A stretch of DNA of 33,108 bases from JAWLCQ01 sp041687095 (lineage in GTDB: Bacteria > Planctomycetota > Phycisphaerae > SM23-33), in the NCBI GenBank assembly GCA_041687095.1, contig JAWLCQ010000040.1, forward strand, positions 1 to 33,108, read 5' to 3'. Below the pieces are notes generated by a model. That model did not search any database. It saw only the letters and a list, made by a program, of their open reading frames with translations, and was not told where the DNA came from. The position numbers and the translations under genes were made by a program. Shown here one piece after another: positions 10,201 to 15,979 of the stretch. Within the stretch, counting starts at the first letter, position 1, and every line of letters starts with the position of its first letter.

Positions 10201-11116
10201 CCGCGTCTACAAGCAGCTCGGGCTGCCCAATCGCCAGTACTTCTGGGCCTCCAGCGCCGCCACCTGCTACGAGAGCTTCGGGTGGGACACGATGCTCGTC
10301 GAGTCGGCGGGGTCGGACCACTCGTCGTTCGAGCTCGACAGCGTGGTGGTGTACCCGGCGTCGCAGTTCCGGTACAACGCCCACCGCTACACGGGCCTGA
10401 TGGGGCGCGTGGTCCCGCGGACGGGCGAGTCGTTCAGCGAGTACTCCCGCCCCGGCGACGACCCCCGCCTCGACCGCCAGTACTTCGGGCGGGCGCTGGT
10501 GAACGACATCGGGGTGCGGTCGGCCGGTCCCCACGGGCACATCACCCAGTACGACGAGGCCCACCGCCTGATCGACCGCCTGATCGCCTTCGGGCTCTTC
10601 GACGCCGACGAGCGGACCGAGGTCCTCCCCTACTACCGCCAGGAGAACGTCGTGTACTGCGGGGACCGCAAGAGCCCCGCCGACGCCCACAAGGAGGTCC
10701 TCAACCCCCACGCCGACAGCGAGGCCCGCGTCTACGTCACCGTCTTCCGCCGCCCGCTGGAGCGGGATGGGAAGAAGGGCTACAAGGCCCTCATCGTCCT
10801 CATGAACGAGAACGACGACCCCGTGCGCTACCCGCTGACGATCGCGCAGCCCGAGCGGCTGTTCGGGAAGGGCGGGGCGAACACGCTGAAGCTCGCCTCC
10901 GCCACCGGGGACGTGACGCTGCCCCAGGGCGCCTCCCCGCAGCTTAGGGAGGCCCTGAAGCGTTGGAGCGGCTCGGCGGACGTGGTCCTCAAGGACATCG
11001 AGGACGGCGGGCACGTGAAGCGCGTGAGCACCAAGCCCGGGGAGGGCGAGACCTACGGTAACGTCTTCGTGCCCCCGCACGACTATCGCATCCTGTACGC
11101 GGAATTCCTGCCGTAG
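7223..11116 (+). CDS. large secreted CBM9-like / glycoside-hydrolase-like protein
   Basis: 1297 residues from the ATG at 7223, which has AGGAGA seven bases upstream; a second ATG follows directly. The signal peptide is about residues 1-36 (AALAALIALLPAMGGAEE). Residues of about 46-255 form a CBM9-like carbohydrate-binding domain: PPTIDGKMDEKEWEDA, LQVYAAYDKDNLYIAY, and MAIPLESL near the end are its usual signature strands. Beta-sandwich segments follow to about 530. Residues of about 537-810 are a beta domain shared with the next gene (LNHRFTLDPSGLPAQIYIKP, IGRGPQL, VQYDCDGAMHVKM, VVWDSG). From about 830 comes a barrel-like core with DGWWWDENWPTYRTGN near 940, where Asp and Glu are candidates for catalysis. 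The layout resembles DUF6067/GH123-type proteins. Predicted role: extracellular glycan binding and probable cleavage. Confidence 0.82.
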   Translation: MMRRPLTEWMHRAGRWAALAALIALLPAMGGAEETPTSSGPVALLDTPVLRAPLMSRPPTIDGKMDEKEWEDASALSGFWYDRFAAKFFFLAPHQTQLQVYAAYDKDNLYIAYSSPVYPQNSWFKAMGRFPDVTHHPQYGLIWDDHIEFELRPYHDNIKGFRMGLLKWFVNAIGTISDQYYSQAEGEGLRYTSKMKTASTVTGERWTLEMAIPLESLRYKGYDGVDGQGQTIVELPPPDGTAYRVWFTRSIGGNGAFFNAFDAHGWNTTKTKLILDSQAPSFQVNELGPILDDIIDVELTVKNHNVRSETVRVGFFVESAMGTIYSSYEDDECPDGLLELVPGEVRKLRLKKRFPGISLNGNALWFDVRSAGRPAKPLFLTRLIRFHSMDGGVYWINDEIEQSFREKRINVIETMRPPRREFEFRYTYSHYQNRLAGIVDLGIYGASDEAKSAQEALLTVMEAEGAEAVVAELTQPVKGDFVTFLTDLPKDLKPGKYRASLLLFDRNKRIVGESNPEPFTRVADGTYKWVKNQVGLNDVVWEPFTPIAVSDGGKAFETLNHRFTLDPSGLPAQIYIKPDVREVPLEFRGDVTKMTDAQLLAIGRGPQLRAPLRLEAIVGGKRVSAEVVAPAKLVRTWKSELEYQSKVRIGPVLADLTVQYDCDGAMHVKMDYAANGSLDGWELVGDFAGGYDLAGSAMNGGGMAGVDRTECTLYPGQGVVWDSGAMERAALFYSHFVPWLFVGSGDHGFTWIADSDEHWLIDEDGSTMTLERDAKNQVTWRAKFANHTQAANRKGTIEFLLLTHPSKPRPAGARRMAWFFQGDEWAGTYDTERWKNNEEDWTKALNPNATVRQEAGPWERAYILRWTIGAVAGYMNNSFTGDLTGESQQIAKSSTRNWIVQGEEKQVEVETWGAILDYSRAGEDLMVWGIGHIVAATGQDGWWWDENWPTYRTGNVASGEAHFRDPAKVKAKELPWQDHYVTMPMRRTFKRLARVYKQLGLPNRQYFWASSAATCYESFGWDTMLVESAGSDHSSFELDSVVVYPASQFRYNAHRYTGLMGRVVPRTGESFSEYSRPGDDPRLDRQYFGRALVNDIGVRSAGPHGHITQYDEAHRLIDRLIAFGLFDADERTEVLPYYRQENVVYCGDRKSPADAHKEVLNPHADSEARVYVTVFRRPLERDGKKGYKALIVLMNENDDPVRYPLTIAQPERLFGKGGANTLKLASATGDVTLPQGASPQLREALKRWSGSADVVLKDIEDGGHVKRVSTKPGEGETYGNVFVPPHDYRILYAEFLP

Positions 11117-11172
11117 CTCCCCCACGGGCGCTGCGCGGTGATCGAAAGCCAGTTGCAAAGGAAGCAAGGCAA

Positions 11173-11204
11173 GAGGTGAGAGGTGAGAGGTTAGAGGTGA
11201 GAGT
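11173..11204. repeat. heptamer tandem repeat (GAGGTGA family)
   Basis: Four consecutive 7-base units (GAGGTGA, GAGGTGA, GAGGTTA, GAGGTGA) plus a partial unit lie just downstream of the large glycosidase-like gene. They face an inverse-sense tract at 11262-11296, so the two could pair in a hairpin enclosing about 57 bases. Units of the same family recur at 33091-33108. Confidence 0.75.
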
Positions 11205-11261
11205 CAGATGGCTGGAGCGTGGATGTGCCTCGGACGGTCTTTGCGGGCCCGAGCGTCGGCA

Positions 11262-11296
11262 CTCTACCCTCTACCCTCTAACCTGCAACCTGCAAC
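11262..11296. repeat. heptamer tandem repeat, inverse sense
   Basis: Five units read CTCTACC, CTCTACC, CTCTAAC, CTGCAAC, CTGCAAC. On the other strand these are GTTGCAG, GTTAGAG and GGTAGAG, the same family as at 11173-11204. The gap 11117-11364 holds nothing else recognisable except the ribosome site of the next gene. Confidence 0.75.
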
Positions 11297-11364
11297 TCCG
11301 CCGGGCCCCCGCGGGTCCGGGCAATGAAACGACCTGACGACCGGACGAAACCGGGAGAATACGA

Positions 11365-13272
11365 ATGAGCATTCGCAATACGAGCTGGATCCTCTTGGCG
11401 ATGGTGATGTGGACCGCGTGCGGAGTGGCGCAGGCGGCCGACGACGGCGTGTGGGGCCCGTACACCCCGATCGGGGTCAAGGGCAATACGCTGGAGATGC
11501 TCAAGCACCGCATCACGCTGGACCCCACGGGCCTGCCCGCGCAGATCTACATCAAGGCCGACCCCGCCGATCTGCCGCTGGAGAGGCGGGGCGAAAAGGT
11601 CGCGGACGCGGAACTCGTCCCGCTCGGGCGAGGCCCGCAGCTCCGCACCCCCCTCCGCCTCGCCGCCACCATCGCCGGGCAGGAGCACACCGCCGCCGCC
11701 ACCGCCCCCCAGCGCGCCACCAGCACCGGCAAGGGCGAGGTCGCCTGCACCGCACAGCTCAAGCTCGGTTCGCTGGGGGTGGAACTGGTGACCCGCTACG
11801 ACTGCGACGGGGCCATGGTCTGCCGCATGACGCTCAACGGCAACGGGAGCGAGGTGCAGTCGCTCGAACTCGTCATGGACCTCGCCGGGCTCGTCGATAC
11901 CGCCTATCCCGGCCTGCCCGCGGGGGCCCAGCCCGGGCAGATCGCCTTCGCCGACCTCTCGGCGGCCGTCCCGGCGGGCGACGGGGTGGTCTGGGACAGC
12001 AGCGTCAAGGGCCCCAACGCCCCCAAGAGCCCCTTCGCTCCGTACCTGTACTTCGGCAGCGGGGACCGCGGGTGGACGTGGCTGTGCGACTCCGAGCAGG
12101 GCTGGGAGCTGGACCCCAAGGCCCCCGCGCTGCTGCTGGAGCGCGACCAGGCCGGGCAGGCGACCTTCAAGGCCCGCTTCATCACCCGGCCCGTGAAGCT
12201 CTCGGGCAAGCGGACGTACGAGTTCGCCCTCCTGACCCACCCCGCGCAGCCGCGCCCCAAGGGGATCCGCACGGCGGAGTGGCTCGCCTTCCCGGCGGGG
12301 CAGACCGTCGCCCCCGCGCAGTTCGACGGACGCGGCCAGACCACCCTCGCCGCCCGTGAGAAGCTCAAGGCCCTCGTCCGCGCCGCCGGGGGCAAGACCG
12401 ATAACGTGCTGCTGGGTGGGCTGACGGCCGGGGCGCTGGAGTCGCTGGGATCGGCCATCGAAATGACGGGGCCCGCCTGCGCGGACATCCTCTCCGCGGA
12501 GAAGGATGGAGCGGGGCTGTACCCGATCTCGCTGTTCCGCGCCCTCGCCGCCCCCCGCGCCGTGCCCGTCCGCGTGCGCCCCAACGTGCACCAGGTGGTC
12601 TCCGCCGGGGACACCCCCGCAGTGGGGCGCAACTTCCTCGGCCGGGCGCTGCTCCACGACGCCGCCGTCGACCTCGCCGGGCTCGAGCTGCCCGACCACT
12701 TCGCCCGCGTCGCCAACGAACTCGCGGAGTTCGGGCTCTTCGAGGACGACGAGACCGAGGTCATCCCCTACTGGCGGACGCGCGGAATCGTGCAGTACGG
12801 CGAGGCCTTCGACGCCGCCGGCGGGTTCGAACTCACCGAGGAGAACCCCTACGCTCGCGTGCACACCACCGTCTACCGCCGCCCCGTGCGCGAGAGCGGA
12901 AAGGTCGTCGGCTACAAGGCCCTGATCGTCGTGGTCAACGAGTCCGACCGGCCCGTCCGCGAGCGGCTGATCCTCCCCGATCCCCAGAGGATCTTCGGGG
13001 GCCCCAACCTCCTGCAGGGCCTCGACGCCGCCCAGCACCTCGACTTCACCCGCATCCACGCCCTCAGCAAGGCCGTCGGGTGGGAGTACAACGACTGGGA
13101 CTACAGCCACCTCGTGGGGAGCTGGGTGAAGTGGAAGGCCCTGCAGAACCTCGAGGACAACGGGTCCGTGCAGGAGAACTCCGCCAAGGGCCGCGCGGGC
13201 GAGATCTACGGCCCGCTGTTCATCCGCCCGCACGACTTCGTGCTCCTGTACGGGTACGGGCGGCTGCCGTAA
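11365..13272 (+). CDS. secreted short paralogue of the large glycosidase-like protein, core missing
   Basis: 635 residues; the ATG at 11365 has CGGGAGAA upstream, and the signal peptide ends near VAQAAD (about residue 24). It is clearly homologous to residues of about 537-1297 of the preceding protein. Shared stretches include HRITLDPTGLPAQIYIKADP, LGRGPQLRTPLRL, TRYDCDGAMVCRM, GDGVVWDSS, FALLTHPAQPRPKG, then FLGRALLHDAAVD, EFGLFEDDETEVIPYWR, GYKALIVVVNE and the C-terminal PLFIRPHDFVLLYGYG. The CBM9-like N-terminal part is absent. So is most of the central segment, including the WWWDENWPTYRTG motif, which is replaced by about 110 unrelated residues. It probably arose by tandem duplication and deletion. 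Likely a non-catalytic binding partner or a protein with altered specificity. Confidence 0.82.
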   Translation: MSIRNTSWILLAMVMWTACGVAQAADDGVWGPYTPIGVKGNTLEMLKHRITLDPTGLPAQIYIKADPADLPLERRGEKVADAELVPLGRGPQLRTPLRLAATIAGQEHTAAATAPQRATSTGKGEVACTAQLKLGSLGVELVTRYDCDGAMVCRMTLNGNGSEVQSLELVMDLAGLVDTAYPGLPAGAQPGQIAFADLSAAVPAGDGVVWDSSVKGPNAPKSPFAPYLYFGSGDRGWTWLCDSEQGWELDPKAPALLLERDQAGQATFKARFITRPVKLSGKRTYEFALLTHPAQPRPKGIRTAEWLAFPAGQTVAPAQFDGRGQTTLAAREKLKALVRAAGGKTDNVLLGGLTAGALESLGSAIEMTGPACADILSAEKDGAGLYPISLFRALAAPRAVPVRVRPNVHQVVSAGDTPAVGRNFLGRALLHDAAVDLAGLELPDHFARVANELAEFGLFEDDETEVIPYWRTRGIVQYGEAFDAAGGFELTEENPYARVHTTVYRRPVRESGKVVGYKALIVVVNESDRPVRERLILPDPQRIFGGPNLLQGLDAAQHLDFTRIHALSKAVGWEYNDWDYSHLVGSWVKWKALQNLEDNGSVQENSAKGRAGEIYGPLFIRPHDFVLLYGYGRLP

Positions 13273-13273
13273 C

Positions 13274-13372
13274 ACGCGTTCCAGTTGATTCACGGGCGGG
13301 TGGCGTGGTCTGCGGAGCGCAGCGGAGCAACCACGTCCAATTGACACTGCCTGCGACTTCCCTGGAACGCGT
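13274..13372. repeat. dispersed intergenic repeat, copy A, with terminal inverted repeats
   Basis: The 11-base arms ACGCGTTCCAG (13274-13284) and CTGGAACGCGT (13362-13372) enclose a core reading TGCGGAGCGCAGCGGAGCAA then CCACGTCCAATTGACACTGC. The same core, with diverged flanks, occurs inverted at 18010-18094 and partially at 22262-22350 and 26805-26850. The core forms a GTGG...CCAC hairpin. It has the size and structure of a small non-autonomous palindromic repeat. Confidence 0.75.
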
Positions 13373-13414
13373 ATGAGCCCCCGCGCCGCGGCAGATCGCC
13401 AAGCGATCCTCTTC

Positions 13415-13453
13415 ACGCCCCCATCGGTCCCACACCGCTGGGGGCGTTGTTTT
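13415..13453 (+). terminator. rho-independent terminator
   Basis: The arm ACGCCCCCA (13415-13423) pairs with TGGGGGCGT (13439-13447), and an inner CGGT/ACCG stem extends the helix. The stem is followed by the T-rich TTGTTTT. It lies about 140 bases after the short glycosidase paralogue and just before the stop of the convergent lipoprotein gene, so it terminates plus-strand transcription. Confidence 0.75.
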
Positions 13454-13458
13454 GGGGC

Positions 13459-14019
13459 TCACTCCCCGGCGAGGAATTCGCGTTCGGTGAACAGGCGGTC
13501 GGTGAAGGGGCTATCGAAGGTGACGGCGAGGATGTAGCGTTTGCCGACCGGGAGGGGCTGGTTCCAGCGGAGGCGGAACTTGTAGGCGAGGGAGCTGTCC
13601 CAGTGGACGCGGTTGGCCTCGGGGTCGAGGACGGAGACCTCCCACCGCGCCCGGAGCGGCCCGCGGTTGCGGGGGCCCTGGGGCGTGTATTCGTACAGCT
13701 CGATGCGGAAGTCCCCGAAGGCCTTCGTCGGGTCCCCGAAGGCGTCCTGCGGGGCCACCAGCACCTCAATGCCCCGGATGCCCCCCTGCGCGTCGAACGT
13801 CCGCGTGCGGGTGAAGGGGTGAATGTGGACCGACTGCGGCAGCAGGAGGTTCACCGGGGCGGGGACGGGGACGCGGTCGGAGCTGCCGCTGGGGACTTGC
13901 GGGCGGCCACTGCAGCCTCCCGCCAGCAGAACCACACACATCGCTCCCGCGGTTCCCAGGCTCAGGCGGCCCGCGGCGGGGGGGGGGCACGTCCGATTGG
14001 CTTTGGTGCTGTCGCTCAT
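13459..14019 (-). CDS. lipoprotein of unknown function
   Basis: 186 residues starting at the ATG at 14017-14019. A type II signal peptide is clear: hydrophobic AGAMCVVLLAGGC with the lipobox Cys at residue 36. The unusually long polar N-terminus (MSDSTKANRTCPPPAAGRLS) precedes it. The mature part reads as a beta-rich domain with FTRTRTFDAQGGIRGIEVLV, FRIELYEYTPQG, ARWEVSVLDPE and YILAVTFDSPF, resembling secreted Ig-like or C2-like modules; no named family is recognised. The promoter at 14026-14055 places the predicted transcript start at or next to the ATG, so the message may be leaderless, which fits the lack of a Shine-Dalgarno site. The frame is open further upstream to 14172, but this would run through the promoter. 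Confidence 0.78.
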   Translation of the reverse strand: MSDSTKANRTCPPPAAGRLSLGTAGAMCVVLLAGGCSGRPQVPSGSSDRVPVPAPVNLLLPQSVHIHPFTRTRTFDAQGGIRGIEVLVAPQDAFGDPTKAFGDFRIELYEYTPQGPRNRGPLRARWEVSVLDPEANRVHWDSSLAYKFRLRWNQPLPVGKRYILAVTFDSPFTDRLFTEREFLAGE

Positions 14020-14025
14020 CGCCCG

Positions 14026-14055
14026 ATTATAGGCCCCCACCGAGGAGGGGGTCAA
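14026..14055 (-). promoter_or_regulatory. sigma-70-type promoter, predicted leaderless
   Basis: On the minus strand TTGACC (14050-14055) and a perfect TATAAT (14026-14031) are 18 bases apart. Transcription would start about seven bases beyond the -10 box, at about 14019, which is the A of the lipoprotein ATG. This is the best consensus promoter in the window. Confidence 0.7.
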
Positions 14056-14158
14056 CATGGGGATTCCCTTCCGCCCGCCCGCGTGGTATCCTCTCGCTCG
14101 CTTCCGGCCGGGGCATCGGGGCAGAGTCGTGGGTTCTTGTGGGAAGGAGTAAGGTAGT

Positions 14159-14401
14159 ATGGGTTTCGGCATTCAGAACGTCCGGGTGGAGAACGGCGAG
14201 AACGACAAAGACGTGCAGCGGGTGAGCGTCGAGTTCGGGGATCACCATCGGATCGAGATCGTCGACTGTGGGGGGCACGCCACGGTGCGGCTGGCGAATT
14301 CCCTGCAGCAGATCACCCTCCGTGCCGGGGGCCCGCAGTGCCAGTTCGAGCGGGCCATCAACCTCCTGCGGCTGCACATGCCCGACGCCGCCGCCCCGTA
14401 A
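14159..14401 (+). CDS. small conserved-looking hypothetical protein
   Basis: 80 residues; the ATG at 14159 has a strong GGAAGGAGT ribosome site eight bases upstream. There is no signal peptide or membrane segment, so it is cytoplasmic. The sequence alternates hydrophobic and charged residues in short strands (VQRVSVEFGDHHRIEIVDCG, ATVRLANSLQQITLRA) and ends in a short helix (CQFERAINLLRLH), compatible with a small beta-sheet plus helix fold. It has one Cys in each half and several His but no classic metal motif. No family is recognised. It is transcribed divergently from the lipoprotein gene and is followed by repeat-rich DNA. Confidence 0.65.
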   Translation: MGFGIQNVRVENGENDKDVQRVSVEFGDHHRIEIVDCGGHATVRLANSLQQITLRAGGPQCQFERAINLLRLHMPDAAAP

Positions 14402-14976
14402 ACGCCTCGGCGGCATCGGCGGCCGCCCGCGGTGTTTCCCTTTTCCGCAACCGTTCACGGGAGTGCGGGCGATGAGTCCCGCACCGCCTCGAAAAAGGGG
14501 ACAGGCACCTGCGCGGCAAGAAGCATGCCGCTGCGGAGCCCGTCCCCTTTTTCGAGGCTCCCTGCGTCGATGCCGTCTTCGGCTCCCGGCGGGCCCTTTT
14601 CTTCACGCCTTCGCTGCTGCCTGCGAAGGCGTGAACGGTTTCCCGTTCCCGGACAGGCCCCTCCCTGCGCGGGCCACCCTTCCCAGACCCGCTGGGGCCA
14701 CCGCCCCCTGCGCCCCTGCTCCCCTCTCCCCATCCCCTTGACGGAAATCCCCCGTTTTTGGGCTGCGAGTCCCAAACCCGTTCCCCTTTCCACGCAAGTG
14801 TGCAGGCATCTCCATAGGATTCCACTGTGCGGGGAAAAGGGGCGTGGCGACCGCACGGGCAAGTCGCGGGGGCGGCGGGAACGACCGTGCGCACCGTCGC
14901 GGCACAGCCATAGCGAACCCCGCCCGCCCAACGTGTCTCCGTGAACCTCTGGTGAACCTCTGGAAGGAGAAACATC
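14402..14976. other. 575-base intergenic region with inverted-repeat elements, no gene
   Basis: The first half is filled by nested inverted repeats (see 14449-14640). The second half has a mixed sequence with no credible reading frame. Just before the next gene two adjacent 11-base direct repeats, GTGAACCTCTG at 14941-14951 and 14952-14962, abut the ribosome site GGAAGGAG. Confidence 0.6.
14449..14640. repeat. nested inverted-repeat element with AAAAAGGGGAC arms
   Basis: The outer arms AACCGTTCAC (14449-14458) and GTGAACGGTT (14631-14640) enclose three hairpins. These are GTGCGGG/CCCGCAC (14463-14469 with 14478-14484); GCCTCGAAAAAGGGGAC (14486-14502) with its perfect 17-base complement (14542-14558); and TTCACGCCTTCGC (14602-14614) with GCGAAGGCGTGAA (14623-14635). 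The AAAAAGGGGACAGGCACC motif is a widespread intergenic phrase in bacteria, often considered REP/RAYT-related; that link is from general knowledge. No transposase is present in the window. Confidence 0.75.
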
Positions 14977-15483
14977 ATGACACGCACGCTTTGTGTGGCG
15001 GGGGCGTTGGCCCTGCTGGTTCCGCTGGCCCTGTGGGCGGAGGAGGCCCAGTGGGCTCGCCCGACCGAGTGGCTCAATGGAGCCCCGCTGTACGAGTACG
15101 GCCAGTCGTTCGGCTACGAGGACCCGCAGGACTTCTGCGAGGCGTACTACGGCCAATCCCAATGGTGGGAGTCCAGCGAGGCGCAGGCCCGAGCGGGGCG
15201 GGCGGACGGGTCCCTCGATGAAACCGACAGTGTTCTGGGTTACGAGGCCCCCGACGAGGCCGGCGCGGCGGGCGGATACGGCGAGAGCGACGAGGCGTAC
15301 GAGTACGGAGAGAGGGGCTACGACAACGCGCCGTACGGCGATGAGGGCGACAGTAACGGGCTCTACGAGGACGAGCCCTACCAGTACGAGTACGATTACG
15401 ACTACTACGACTACGGATACGACACGGGGTACGACTACTACACCGAGGACTGGTACGACGGGGGCGAATGGTGGGACGACTAG
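14977..15483 (+). CDS. exported Tyr/Asp/Glu-rich low-complexity protein
   Basis: 168 residues starting at an ATG with GGAAGGAG eight bases upstream. The signal peptide is residues 1-21 (MTRTLCVAGALALLVPLALW, cut near WAEE). The mature part is strongly acidic and aromatic. Residues of about 45-60 read YGQSFGYEDPQDFCEAYYGQ, and the last 40 residues are nearly all Tyr, Asp, Gly and Glu, ending GGEWWDD. There is one Cys in the mature chain and no Lys. No domain is recognised. It is the first of three closely spaced genes (gaps of 68 and 74 bases), probably one operon. The composition suggests cation binding or tyrosine cross-linking in the cell envelope or matrix; this is inference. Confidence 0.78.
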   Translation: MTRTLCVAGALALLVPLALWAEEAQWARPTEWLNGAPLYEYGQSFGYEDPQDFCEAYYGQSQWWESSEAQARAGRADGSLDETDSVLGYEAPDEAGAAGGYGESDEAYEYGERGYDNAPYGDEGDSNGLYEDEPYQYEYDYDYYDYGYDTGYDYYTEDWYDGGEWWDD

Positions 15484-15551
15484 CCCATTCCCTTGCGTCC
15501 CCAGGGACGAGTGCGGCCGCGGCTGCACCACAGACACGAAAGGAAACTCGC

Positions 15552-15905
15552 ATGCAGGGGAAGCACTGGACAGCACTGGCGGTTCTGTTGGCGATCGGTC
15601 TGGCCATCGCGCCCGTGGCGCCGGCCCAGGACATCGAGGTCGAGGAGCAGGAGTGGTACGACCCTTCCGACTGGTTCGACGATAGCCCCGACGTCGAGTA
15701 CGACTGGTGGGAGGATGAGTACGAATACGAATATGACGACGACTGGGGCGACGATGACGGGTACGACTACGACGATGACTGGGGCTACGACTACGGGTAC
15801 GACTACGACGACGACTGGGGCTACAACTACGGGTACGACTACGACTACTGGACGGATGACTGGTACGACGACGAAGGCGTCTGGGAGAACTGGTGGGAGG
15901 ACTGA
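15552..15905 (+). CDS. exported Asp/Tyr/Trp-rich protein with three 12-residue repeats
   Basis: 117 residues from the ATG at 15552, preceded by GAAAGGAAA. The signal peptide is 1-25, with an Ala-Pro-Ala cleavage site before QDIEVEEQ. Residues 62-97 are three tandem 12-mers (DDDWGDDDGYDY, DDDWGYDYGYDY, DDDWGYNYGYDY) encoded by three 36-base direct repeats at 15735-15842. The ends carry Trp-rich motifs (EWYDPSDWFDD, YDYWTDDWYDDEGVWENWWE). It shares the terminal WYD...WW style with the preceding protein, so the two are likely paralogues. There is almost no basic residue in the mature chain. Role unknown; metal or cell-surface binding is possible. Confidence 0.78.
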   Translation: MQGKHWTALAVLLAIGLAIAPVAPAQDIEVEEQEWYDPSDWFDDSPDVEYDWWEDEYEYEYDDDWGDDDGYDYDDDWGYDYGYDYDDDWGYNYGYDYDYWTDDWYDDEGVWENWWED

Positions 15906-15979
15906 GCCCGCCCCCCCGAGCCGTGCCCGCCAACAGTAGGATCACGTCCAAACCTGACAGAGAGAACGAAGGAGCAACC

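Noticed and set aside
7442..11167. A reading frame of more than 1200 codons on the minus strand opposite the large glycosidase-like gene
   Set aside because: It is antisense to a gene with clear signal peptide and domains, its translation is rich in Val, Gly, Leu, Asp and Arg without motifs, and it starts without a ribosome site. Long antisense frames are expected at this G+C content.
14738..14766. TTGACG as the -35 box of the Tyr/Asp-rich cluster
   Set aside because: No acceptable -10 sequence lies 16 to 18 bases downstream.
15735..15842. CRISPR-like array
   Set aside because: The 36-base repeats are contiguous without spacers and are in frame within a coding sequence.
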